Assembly: GCA_004173415.1 (NCBI GenBank)
Contig: SEHC01000087.1
Coordinates: 1 to 7,465 of the forward strand
DNA length: 7,465 nucleotides
Direction: 5' to 3'
Origin: Lysobacteraceae bacterium
Lineage (GTDB): Bacteria; Pseudomonadota; Gammaproteobacteria; Xanthomonadales; Xanthomonadaceae
The notes under the pieces are model-generated. The model was not told the origin of the DNA, did not search any database, and saw only the letters and a list, made by a program, of their open reading frames with translations. Positions 1 through 6,976 of the stretch are shown here, in pieces. The position numbers and the translations under genes are program-made. Positions within the stretch are counted from its first letter, which is position 1; the number at the start of each line of letters is the position of its first letter.

Positions 1-519
1 ATGCTGGCCGCGGCCCAGGCCGACCCGGGTTATCGCGGCCACATCGTCAACACCGCGTCCATGGCCGGCCTGCTCAACCAGCCCAACCTGGGCGCCTACA
101 ACGTCGCCAAGCACGCAGTCGTCTCTTTGAGCGAAACCCTGTTCCACGACCTTTCGCTGGTGACCGGACAGGTGCACTGCTCGGTGCTGTGCCCTTATTT
201 CATTCCCACCGGCATCCACCAGTCGCATCGCAACCGGCCCGCGGAGCTGGCCAATCCCGGGCCGCCGACGCGCTCCCAGCTCGTCGCCCAGGCGATGGTC
301 AGCAAGGCGGTGACCTCCGGCAAGCTCAGCGCCGCCGGGATGGCCGAGCGCACCTTCGATGCGATCCGGGCTCAGGCCTTCTACATCGTCTCCCACCCCG
401 ATGCGTTGGCCGCGGTGCTGCAGGGCGCACAGGACCTGGTCGCGCTGCGCAACCCCGCCGATCCCTTCGCCGGCAGGCCGGAACAGCGCGCCCAGCTCGA
501 GGCGGCACTGCGTGGCTGA
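1..519 (+). CDS. SDR family NAD(P)-dependent oxidoreductase, 3' part (5' end outside window)
   Basis: This is the C-terminal part of a short-chain dehydrogenase/reductase, a cytoplasmic NAD(P)(H)-dependent alcohol/ketone oxidoreductase. The visible 172 residues carry the catalytic triad: Ser20 in NTAS, then Tyr33 and Lys37 in the YNVAK (YxxxK) motif, followed by a PYFIPT segment typical of the loop after the active site. The N-terminal Rossmann half with the TGxxxGIG cofactor motif is absent although the frame is open to base 1. The Met at base 1 is therefore almost certainly internal and the gene begins upstream. Usual SDR length is about 250-300 residues, so roughly 100 or more are missing. 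It lies 10 bp before a MaoC hydratase and two acyl-CoA dehydrogenase subunits, so a role on a hydroxyacyl-CoA or a ring alcohol in the same pathway is plausible. The substrate cannot be read from the sequence. Confidence 0.9.
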   Translation: MLAAAQADPGYRGHIVNTASMAGLLNQPNLGAYNVAKHAVVSLSETLFHDLSLVTGQVHCSVLCPYFIPTGIHQSHRNRPAELANPGPPTRSQLVAQAMVSKAVTSGKLSAAGMAERTFDAIRAQAFYIVSHPDALAAVLQGAQDLVALRNPADPFAGRPEQRAQLEAALRG

Positions 520-522
520 GGG
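518..522 (+). promoter_or_regulatory. Ribosome binding site fixing the MaoC start
   Basis: GAGGG overlaps the TGA stop of the upstream dehydrogenase and sits 7 nt before the ATG at 530. It supports the ATG over the longer open frame that extends upstream through the SDR gene, and it suggests translational coupling of the two genes. Confidence 0.6.
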
Positions 523-529
523 CGCCGCC

Positions 530-994
530 ATGCGCGTGATCGCGGGAATCGACGCGCTTCCGGCATGGGTCGGCAAGGAGGCCGCGTGCAGCGACTGGCT
601 GGCGATCGACCAGCAGCGTATCCAGCGGTTCGCCGACGCCACCGGCGACCAGCAATGGATCCATGTCGATCCAGAGCGGGCGCGGCGCGAATCCCCGTAC
701 GGCGCGACCATCGCCCATGGCTACCTGACCCTTTCCCTGTTGCCGCAGTTGGCCGAATCCAGCTTGCGCATCGATGGAATCGGCATGGCGGTCAACTACG
801 GCCTGGACCGGGTGCGCCTGCCGGCACCGGTGCTAGCAGGGCAGCGGGTGCGCGCGCGCCTGTGGCTGGACCGGCTGGAACCCGCCGCCGGTGGCGTGCA
901 GGCGCACTGGACCGCCACCGTAGACATCGAACATGGGCAGAAGCCGGCCTGCATCGCGCAGATGCTGGTGCGTTATTACCCAACCATTTCCTGA
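530..994 (+). CDS. MaoC-like (R)-specific enoyl-CoA hydratase
   Basis: This is a 154-residue single hot-dog-domain protein of the MaoC / hydratase-2 family, which adds water to trans-2-enoyl-CoA thioesters in the cytoplasm. The hydratase-2 signature is clear: ADATGDQQWIHVDPERA at about residues 35-51, with the expected catalytic Asp40 and His45, followed by TIAHGYLTLSL at 60-70. The length is normal for a stand-alone MaoC hydratase. The ATG at 530 was chosen because it has a Shine-Dalgarno sequence and starts the protein where the family normally starts; the frame is open further upstream only as a shadow of the SDR gene. It follows the SDR by 10 bp and precedes the acyl-CoA dehydrogenase large subunit by 18 bp, so it most likely hydrates the enoyl-CoA that enzyme makes. 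The acyl chain it accepts is not evident. Some MaoC proteins form heteromers, but the Asp and His are both present here, so it should be active alone. Confidence 0.9.
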   Translation: MRVIAGIDALPAWVGKEAACSDWLAIDQQRIQRFADATGDQQWIHVDPERARRESPYGATIAHGYLTLSLLPQLAESSLRIDGIGMAVNYGLDRVRLPAPVLAGQRVRARLWLDRLEPAAGGVQAHWTATVDIEHGQKPACIAQMLVRYYPTIS

Positions 995-1012
995 CTGGCC
1001 GGCGGAGTCCGC

Positions 1013-2176
<1,164 letters not shown>

Positions 2177-2184
2177 GAGCGGAC

Positions 2185-3303
2185 ATGGATTTTGCGTACA
2201 GCGAAGAACAGCAGATGTTGCTGGACACCACGCGCCGCTACGTGGCCGAGCGCTATGGTTTCGAGCATCGGCGGCAGGTGCTCGGCTCTGCGCCGGGCTG
2301 GTCGCGCGAGGCGTGGACGCAGCTGGGCGAGCTCGGCCTGCTGGCGATCAACATCCCTGAGGAGGAGGGCGGCATCGGCGCCGGGCCGGTAGGCACGATG
2401 CTGGTGGGCAACGCCATCGGCGAAGGCCTGCTGCTGGAGCCGTTCCTGTCCAGCGCGGTCGTCGCCACCCATGCCATCGTGGGCCTGGGTTCGCCGGCGC
2501 AGCGCGATCTCTGGCTGCCGAGCCTGGCCAGCGGCGAAACGATCGCAGTGCTGGCGCATGCGGAACCCGGCATGGGCCTTGGGTCCCAAGTGCCGCAGAC
2601 CACGGCTTCGCGCAGCGGCGAGGGCTGGCTCCTGGATGGCGCCAAATCGTTGGCCTATCACGCGCCGGTGGCCGACCTGCTGCTGGTGTCGGCGCGCGTC
2701 GACGGTGCAAGCGGCCTGTTCGCGGTTGCCGCCAATGCCGAAGGCGTGGGCCTGGCGCCTTGCCTCACCGTGGATGGGCAGGTGGCCGCGGAAATCTGCC
2801 TGGATCAGGTCCTCGTCGACGGCGACGCCAGGCTGGGCGGCGATGCGTCCGCCGGCGTCGAAGCGGCGCTGGACTACGGGCTGGCGGCGCTGTGCGCGGA
2901 GGCGTTCGGGGCCATGGACAGGATCCTGGCCGCGACGATTGAATACAGCCGTTCGCGAACCCAGTTCGGCGTGTCGATCGGCAGCTTCCAGGCGTTGCAG
3001 CACCGCATGGCCGAAATGCTGATGCACCTGGAGCAGGCGCGATCGATGTCGTACCTGGCGACTTCGCAATGCCTGAATCCGGACGTGGCCGAGCGCCACG
3101 CAAGCCTGTCCGCGGCCAAGGCATTGATGGGCCAGGCGGCGCGGTACATCGGCCAGCAGGCGGTGCAGCTGCATGGCGGAATGGGCATGACCGACGAACT
3201 GGACGTGAGCCATTACTTCAAGCGCCTGCTCGCGTTCGAACTGCGTTGCGGCAGCACCGCCGAGCACCTGGAGCGCTACAGCCGAGGGTTGCAGGAAGCC
3301 TGA
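2185..3303 (+). CDS. Acyl-CoA dehydrogenase, non-catalytic (small/beta) partner subunit, PimD-like
   Basis: This is a 372-residue acyl-CoA dehydrogenase homologue whose architecture matches the family: an N-terminal helical domain opening MDFAYSEEQQMLLDTTRRYV, a middle domain with AHAEPGMG at 124-131, and a C-terminal four-helix domain. It retains RTQFG at 258-262 and QLHGGMG at 328-334, the elements that bind FAD from the neighbouring subunit. It has no Glu at either known catalytic position: Ala234 occupies the isovaleryl-CoA-dehydrogenase column and about Gly356 the MCAD column (CGSTAEHLER). The flavin loop is also degenerate, since the GS(D) part of the usual EPGxGSD is changed. The protein is best read as the structural, FAD-completing half of an alpha2beta2 enzyme with the gene just upstream. 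Its ATG is 8 bp after that gene's stop, and TAGGAG supplies both the stop and the ribosome site. It is the last gene of the operon before a 343-bp gap. Confidence 0.92.
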   Translation: MDFAYSEEQQMLLDTTRRYVAERYGFEHRRQVLGSAPGWSREAWTQLGELGLLAINIPEEEGGIGAGPVGTMLVGNAIGEGLLLEPFLSSAVVATHAIVGLGSPAQRDLWLPSLASGETIAVLAHAEPGMGLGSQVPQTTASRSGEGWLLDGAKSLAYHAPVADLLLVSARVDGASGLFAVAANAEGVGLAPCLTVDGQVAAEICLDQVLVDGDARLGGDASAGVEAALDYGLAALCAEAFGAMDRILAATIEYSRSRTQFGVSIGSFQALQHRMAEMLMHLEQARSMSYLATSQCLNPDVAERHASLSAAKALMGQAARYIGQQAVQLHGGMGMTDELDVSHYFKRLLAFELRCGSTAEHLERYSRGLQEA

Positions 3304-3356
3304 TCGGGTAACTGGTGCTGACGCGCTGCCGCCATGCCCCCGGGCCTTATAACGCT

Positions 3357-3399
3357 CACGGGAGCATTGCCGTGCCTGTCGCCACGGACACACCCGTGG
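3357..3399. repeat. Tandem inverted repeats with CACGG/CCGTG arms
   Basis: Two 18-bp dyads have the same arms. The first is CACGG-N8-CCGTG (3357-3374) and the second is CCACGG-ACACAC-CCGTGG (3382-3399). Their centres are 25 bp apart. They could be operator sites for a dimeric regulator, or alternative RNA stems because any arm can pair with its neighbour. No T-tract follows, so a simple terminator is unlikely. The function is inferred only. Confidence 0.45.
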
Positions 3400-3424
3400 A
3401 TCGTCTCCAGTGCGCTGAAACGGC

Positions 3425-3477
3425 TTGAATCAGGCGCTTTCCAAGTTCCATTTCCAATTAAAACCTTGTGCTAGTTT
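3425..3477 (+). promoter_or_regulatory. Possible promoter area for the TonB-dependent receptor
   Basis: This contains the AT-richest run seen in the window, with AATTAAAA at 3456-3463. Candidate hexamers are weak: TTCCAT (3446-3451) with GCTAGT (3470-3475) at 18-bp spacing, or TTGAAT at 3425 with TCCATT (3447-3452). None matches consensus well, so only the area, not an exact promoter, is proposed. Confidence 0.25.
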
Positions 3478-3523
3478 CCGGCCCGACGCGGATTTCCCGG
3501 GTCAGCAAAACCGGTTGGAAGCA

Positions 3524-3539
3524 GGCTGCTCCGGCAGCC
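3524..3539 (+). other. Leader hairpin 1 with a UNCG-type tetraloop
   Basis: GGCTGC-TCCG-GCAGCC forms a perfect 6-bp stem. In RNA the loop is C(UCCG)G, which belongs to the exceptionally stable UNCG tetraloop class. It lies about 110 nt before the receptor start codon. Confidence 0.45.
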
Positions 3540-3572
3540 CGTTTCCGGCAGGCCGCAAACAGCAACCCTCCG

Positions 3573-3591
3573 CGCGCTGGGGAGCAGCGCG
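3573..3591 (+). other. Leader hairpin 2 with a GGGAG loop
   Basis: CGCGCTG-GGGAG-CAGCGCG forms a perfect 7-bp GC-rich stem. The loop exposes a GGA, the core element recognised by CsrA/RsmA-family proteins, but the rest of that consensus is not present. Confidence 0.45.
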
Positions 3592-3614
3592 AGGAAGCCG
3601 CCGATCCATCGCGC

Positions 3615-3628
3615 GGTGGTTGTCCACC
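3615..3628 (+). other. Leader hairpin 3 just upstream of the ribosome binding site
   Basis: GGTGG-TTGT-CCACC forms a perfect 5-bp stem ending 4 nt before the GGGAGGG ribosome site. It could influence initiation but does not itself cover the Shine-Dalgarno sequence. Confidence 0.35.
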
Positions 3629-3632
3629 ACAA

Positions 3633-3639
3633 GGGAGGG
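3633..3639 (+). promoter_or_regulatory. Ribosome binding site of the TonB-dependent receptor
   Basis: GGGAGGG lies 7 nt before the ATG at 3647. It decides the start: the protein then begins directly with a signal peptide, whereas the longer frame from 3425 would bury the signal peptide behind 74 residues. Confidence 0.7.
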
Positions 3640-3646
3640 CATCAAC

Positions 3647-6187
3647 ATGGCATCACGTAAACCGCGCAACAACCTGCTGGCGATCGCCGTCGTGGCCGCA
3701 TTGGGGGGCATGCCGCTGGCTGCGCAGGCGCAGGCGCAGGCCACGCCCGCGAGTCGGCAGGCGGAGGCCAGCCAGGAGCCGGTCACGCTCGACACCCTGG
3801 TCGTCACCGCGCAGAAGCGCGAGGAGGCCTTGCAGGATGTGCCGATCACCCTGACCGTGCTGCCGGAGCAACTGCTGCAGGACACCGGGGTGCGCGATAT
3901 CAAGGACATGCAGTTGCTGGTGTCGGGGCTGAGCGTGACCAGCACGTCGTCGGAAACACAGACCACCGCGCGGATCCGCGGCGTTGGCACGGTGGGCGAC
4001 AACCCGGGCCTGGAATCGTCGGTCGGCGTGGTCATCGATGGCGTGTACCGGCCGCGCAACGGCGTGGGCTTCGGCGACCTGGGCGAGATCGAGCGCATCG
4101 AAGTACTGAAGGGGCCGCAGGGCACCGTGTTCGGCAAGAACACCTCGGCCGGCGTCATCCACGTCATCACCCGCCGGCCCAGCTATTCGCAGGGCGCGGA
4201 GGCCGAAGTCACGGCAGGAAACCACGGCGCGCTCGGGGTCTCGGCCGCGTACAACGACGCACTCGGCGAAAACGCCGCCTTCCGCGTCTACGCGGCCAAG
4301 CGCAAGCGTGACGGCTTCACCGACGTCGAGACCGGCGCCGGGCCGCGGACTCTCGACCAGGACGGCGACCTCAACTTCCACTCGCTGCGCGGACAGCTGC
4401 TCCTGGAGCCCAGCGACACGCTGGACATCAACTTCATCGCCGACTTCACCAGCCGCGAGGAGAACTGCTGCGTCGGCGTCACCACCACCCGCGGGCCGAC
4501 CGCGGCCATCGTCGACGCACTGGCCGGCGGGGCAGGGGTCAGTCCCGGCGCCGACCCGTTCGCGCGCATCGCCTACAGCAACCGCGACACGACCCAGGAC
4601 GTGAAGGACAAGGGGCTTTCGGCTGAAGTGAACTGGCAGACGCCGTGGCTCGGCGGGGCGACGCTGACTTCGATCAGCGCCTTCCGCAAGTGGGACGCGA
4701 TCAGCGGCGCGGACCTGGACTTCAGCACCGCCGACATCTGGGTCCGGCGCTACGGGCCGGACGACAACGCGGTGAATTTCGAGACCTTCAGCCAGGAGTT
4801 CCGCCTGACCGGCAGCAGCGAACGGCTGGACTGGATGCTGGGCTTCTTCCACGCCGACGAAGACCTGGCCCGGCATGATTCCATCAGCATGGGCAGTGCC
4901 TACGAGCCCTATCTCTCGATCGCACTGCTGAACAACATCGCCGCGGCGTTCCCGGCCGGGCTGGTGAACACCGCGGGGGCGGCGACCTTCCTCTCACAGG
5001 CGGCCGGGCGCCCCTACGGAACCACGTTCGTCGGCACGGGCTCGCGCGATGCGTTCGCGCAGAATTCGACCAGCGATGCGTTGTTCACCAACCTGACCTG
5101 GCATGCCAGCGACGCGCTGGACCTGACCCTGGGCCTGCGCTACACCAGCGAGCGCAAGGAAGTGGATTCGGCCTACGCCAATCCCAACGGTGGTCTGGGC
5201 TGCACCGCCGGGCTGGTCAATCCCGCCCAAGTGGGCGCGGCGCTGGCCGGACGCGGCGTGCCGGCCGCGTTCATCCCGGCCCTGGTGCCGACCGTGATCG
5301 GCTACATGTGCCTGCCGTGGTCCAATTCCCTGCACCACGGGCGCGCGACCCACCAGGAGCGTGACGAAAAGGAATGGTCGGGCACGTTCAAGGCGGCGTA
5401 CCGGTGGAGCGACCGGGTGATGACCTTCCTGTCGGCTGCGCGCGGCTACAAGGCAGGCGGTTTCAACCTGGACCGGGTGCAGTCGGCCAACGGCCTCAGC
5501 AGCGGTGCATCGGGGATCGTGCCGGTGGACGACACCTCGTTCGCCGGCGAGTTCGTGGACAGCTATGAACTCGGCGCCAAGACCACTTGGAGCGACGGCA
5601 ACCTGCTGGTCAACGCCTCGCTGTTCCAGCAGACCTACAGCGACTTCCAGCTCAACAGTTTCCTCGGCACCAGTTACGTGGTGCGTTCGATCCCGGAGCT
5701 GGAGACCCGGGGCCTCGATGCCGAGATCCTGTGGCAGCCGCGCAAGGGGCTGATGCTGCAGGGCGGGGCGACCTACACCGACGCGCACTACGGCGAGGAC
5801 CTGCTGCCCGACGCGGACCTGCGGCTGTTGCCGGGTGCGCGGGCGGCCTTCGCGCCGAAGTGGTCGACGTCGGCTTCGGTGACCTACGAATGGGGCCTGG
5901 GCGCCCGCCTGGCCGGGCGCTTCAACCTCGGCGCCAGGTACTCGTCCGAGTACAACACCGGCTCGGACCTGGATCCGCAGAAGCAGCAGCAGGCCTACAC
6001 GGTGGTCAACGCGCGGCTGGGCATCGCGGCCCGGGACAAGCGCTGGGCGGTGGAGTTGTGGGCGCAGAACCTCACCGACGAGGAATACATCCAGGTCGGC
6101 TTCGACGCGCCGTTGCAGACCGGCTCATGGAACGCCTTCCTGGGCGCTCCCCGGACCTACGGGGTGACCCTGCGCTGGATGTATTGA
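3647..6187 (+). CDS. TonB-dependent outer-membrane receptor
   Basis: This 846-residue protein is a 22-strand beta-barrel receptor that imports a ligand across the outer membrane using TonB-ExbBD energy. In order it shows a Sec signal peptide (RKPR then a hydrophobic core at 10-25, with likely cleavage in the AQAQAQA run at 26-32), a TonB box around LDTLVVTAQ (48-56), and a plug domain to about residue 178 with RIRGVG (109-114), VIDGVY (129-134) and IERIEVLKGPQG (148-159). The barrel follows and ends in WMY with a terminal aromatic residue, as expected for BAM recognition. Cys274-Cys275, Cys519 and Cys555 lie in probable surface loops and may form disulfides. The plug style is common in TonB receptors of sphingomonads and xanthomonads for hydrophobic or unusual carbon sources, but the ligand is not readable. 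Its position after a fatty-acid-type operon suggests uptake of that operon's substrate. This is inference, and siderophore uptake cannot be excluded. Confidence 0.95.
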   Translation: MASRKPRNNLLAIAVVAALGGMPLAAQAQAQATPASRQAEASQEPVTLDTLVVTAQKREEALQDVPITLTVLPEQLLQDTGVRDIKDMQLLVSGLSVTSTSSETQTTARIRGVGTVGDNPGLESSVGVVIDGVYRPRNGVGFGDLGEIERIEVLKGPQGTVFGKNTSAGVIHVITRRPSYSQGAEAEVTAGNHGALGVSAAYNDALGENAAFRVYAAKRKRDGFTDVETGAGPRTLDQDGDLNFHSLRGQLLLEPSDTLDINFIADFTSREENCCVGVTTTRGPTAAIVDALAGGAGVSPGADPFARIAYSNRDTTQDVKDKGLSAEVNWQTPWLGGATLTSISAFRKWDAISGADLDFSTADIWVRRYGPDDNAVNFETFSQEFRLTGSSERLDWMLGFFHADEDLARHDSISMGSAYEPYLSIALLNNIAAAFPAGLVNTAGAATFLSQAAGRPYGTTFVGTGSRDAFAQNSTSDALFTNLTWHASDALDLTLGLRYTSERKEVDSAYANPNGGLGCTAGLVNPAQVGAALAGRGVPAAFIPALVPTVIGYMCLPWSNSLHHGRATHQERDEKEWSGTFKAAYRWSDRVMTFLSAARGYKAGGFNLDRVQSANGLSSGASGIVPVDDTSFAGEFVDSYELGAKTTWSDGNLLVNASLFQQTYSDFQLNSFLGTSYVVRSIPELETRGLDAEILWQPRKGLMLQGGATYTDAHYGEDLLPDADLRLLPGARAAFAPKWSTSASVTYEWGLGARLAGRFNLGARYSSEYNTGSDLDPQKQQQAYTVVNARLGIAARDKRWAVELWAQNLTDEEYIQVGFDAPLQTGSWNAFLGAPRTYGVTLRWMY
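3722..3739 (+). repeat. Three perfect GCGCAG hexamers in the signal peptide
   Basis: Three head-to-tail GCGCAG copies encode AQAQAQ at residues 26-31 of the receptor, at the predicted signal-peptidase site. The unit is six bases, so copy-number slippage would keep the frame and only shift the choice of AxA cleavage sites. Confidence 0.6.
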
Positions 6188-6232
6188 GCGGGGCAGGGGA
6201 GCGCCGTGAGGAGAAGCGGGTCGGCATCGGGT

Positions 6233-6254
6233 CGAAACCGCCGCCCCCGGTTCG
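6233..6254 (+). other. Imperfect hairpin between the receptor and yceI
   Basis: CGAA(A)CCG pairs with CGGTTCG across a 7-nt C-rich loop, giving 7 bp with one bulged A. The sequence after it is not T-rich, so it is only a weak candidate for a terminator of the receptor transcript. It overlaps an ECF-like promoter candidate. Confidence 0.3.
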
Positions 6255-6288
6255 TCGCAGGTCTATCCTGCCCGCAGCGGGCATCAAC

Positions 6289-6295
6289 GAGGGAG
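6289..6295 (+). promoter_or_regulatory. Ribosome binding site of the YceI protein
   Basis: GAGGGAG lies 8 nt before the ATG at 6304. It supports this start over the frame that remains open far upstream inside the receptor gene. Confidence 0.65.
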
Positions 6296-6303
6296 TCGGA
6301 ACC

Positions 6304-6933
6304 ATGGGTCAGGCAGAGGGATTGGTGCGTCGGGCACCTGCATCGAAGCCCGTTTTCTTGCCAGGCATCGGGGCCTGCCTGCTGGCGGTCTCAGGCCTTG
6401 CCGCCGCGGCACCGGTCAGCTACCAGATCGATCCGGCCCATACTTTCCCGAGCTTCGAGGCCGATCACATGGGCATCTCGGTGTGGCGGGGGAAGTTCAA
6501 TACGACAAGCGGCAGCCTGGTCCTCGACAAGGTGGCCGGGACTGGCACGGTCGAGGTGCGCATCGACATCGCCAGCGTGGATTTCGGCCTCGAATCCATG
6601 AACGAACAGGCCACCTCCGCGGAATTCTTCGATGCGGCCCGATACCCGCAGGCGACCTACCGGGGGCGCCTGCTCGATTTCGTCGACGGCGCGCCCACGC
6701 GGGTGGCGGGCGAGCTGACCCTGCACGGCGTGACCCGGCCGCTGGAGCTCAAGATCGTGCTGTTCAAGTGCATCCCGCACCCGATGTTCAAGCGTGAGCT
6801 TTGCGGTGCCGATGCGACGGCCACCTTCCAGCGCGACGAGTTCGGCCTGGTCGCCGGCAAGGACTACGGATTCGACATGGGCGTGCAGCTGCGCATCCAG
6901 ATGGAGGCGGTGCAGGGCGGGCTGCAGCCTTAG
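6304..6933 (+). CDS. yceI: YceI-family periplasmic lipid/isoprenoid-binding protein
   Basis: This is a 209-residue exported protein of the YceI family, a lipocalin-like antiparallel beta-barrel that binds polyisoprenoid or other long lipids. A somewhat long N-region with Arg9, Arg10 and Lys15 precedes a hydrophobic segment (17-36), with cleavage expected in the AAAA run at about 35. The mature part opens with YQIDPAHTFPSFEADHMG (40-57), the family's first strand and His-containing motif, and continues through SVDFGLESMNEQ, FFDAARYPQATY and LTLHGVTRPLEL, all typical YceI elements. Cys156 and Cys167 flank HPMFKREL and probably form the disulfide seen in the YceI subgroup with a KRExCGAD motif. 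The ATG at 6304 gives a normal length (about 190-210). It lies 116 bp after the receptor and may be cotranscribed or have its own promoter. Its lipid-binding role would fit a locus for hydrophobic substrates, but YceI proteins are also common stress or envelope proteins. Confidence 0.92.
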   Translation: MGQAEGLVRRAPASKPVFLPGIGACLLAVSGLAAAAPVSYQIDPAHTFPSFEADHMGISVWRGKFNTTSGSLVLDKVAGTGTVEVRIDIASVDFGLESMNEQATSAEFFDAARYPQATYRGRLLDFVDGAPTRVAGELTLHGVTRPLELKIVLFKCIPHPMFKRELCGADATATFQRDEFGLVAGKDYGFDMGVQLRIQMEAVQGGLQP

Positions 6934-6958
6934 CGCCCGCCACCATCGCGGCGACGGA

Positions 6959-6973
6959 CCTTGGGGCGCAAGG
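6959..6973. terminator. Small dyad between convergent genes
   Basis: CCTTG-GGGCG-CAAGG is a 5-bp perfect stem in the 43-bp gap between the convergent yceI and sigma-factor genes. It is placed where a bidirectional terminator would be expected, but it is short and has no T-tract on either side. Confidence 0.2.
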
Positions 6974-6976
6974 CTA

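Larger units (their letters stand above)
3304..3646. other. 343-bp intergenic region / TonB-receptor leader
   Basis: No convincing gene is present. From left to right it holds two dyads with CACGG/CCGTG arms (3357-3399), an AT-rich stretch at about 3436-3480 that is the best promoter candidate, and three perfect short hairpins (3524-3539, 3573-3591, 3615-3628) leading to the receptor's ribosome site. The receptor frame is open back to a TTG at 3425, but composition and signal-peptide position argue that this part is not translated. No Rho-independent terminator with a T-tract was found after the acyl-CoA dehydrogenase operon. Confidence 0.6.

Noticed and set aside
3334..3474. 46-codon small ORF (ATG at 3334 to TAG at 3472) upstream of the receptor
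   Set aside because: No Shine-Dalgarno sequence, it runs through the dyads and the AT-rich promoter area, and the composition is not protein-like. A leader peptide cannot be fully excluded.
3425..3646. 74-residue N-terminal extension of the receptor from a TTG
   Set aside because: It would bury the signal peptide. The ATG at 3647 has a strong ribosome site and gives a standard receptor N-terminus.
3653..4876. 407-codon open frame on the minus strand opposite the TonB receptor plug
   Set aside because: The plus strand carries unmistakable signal peptide, TonB box and plug motifs. The antisense frame shows none.
3637..6288. GGGCATCAAC shared before the receptor (3637-3646) and before yceI (6279-6288)
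   Set aside because: The 10-mers sit differently relative to each ribosome site and start codon and have no flanking similarity, so chance is the simplest explanation.
5587..6303. Long upstream extension of the yceI frame through the end of the receptor gene
   Set aside because: It is a shadow of the receptor in another frame. The ribosome site and signal peptide place the yceI start at 6304.
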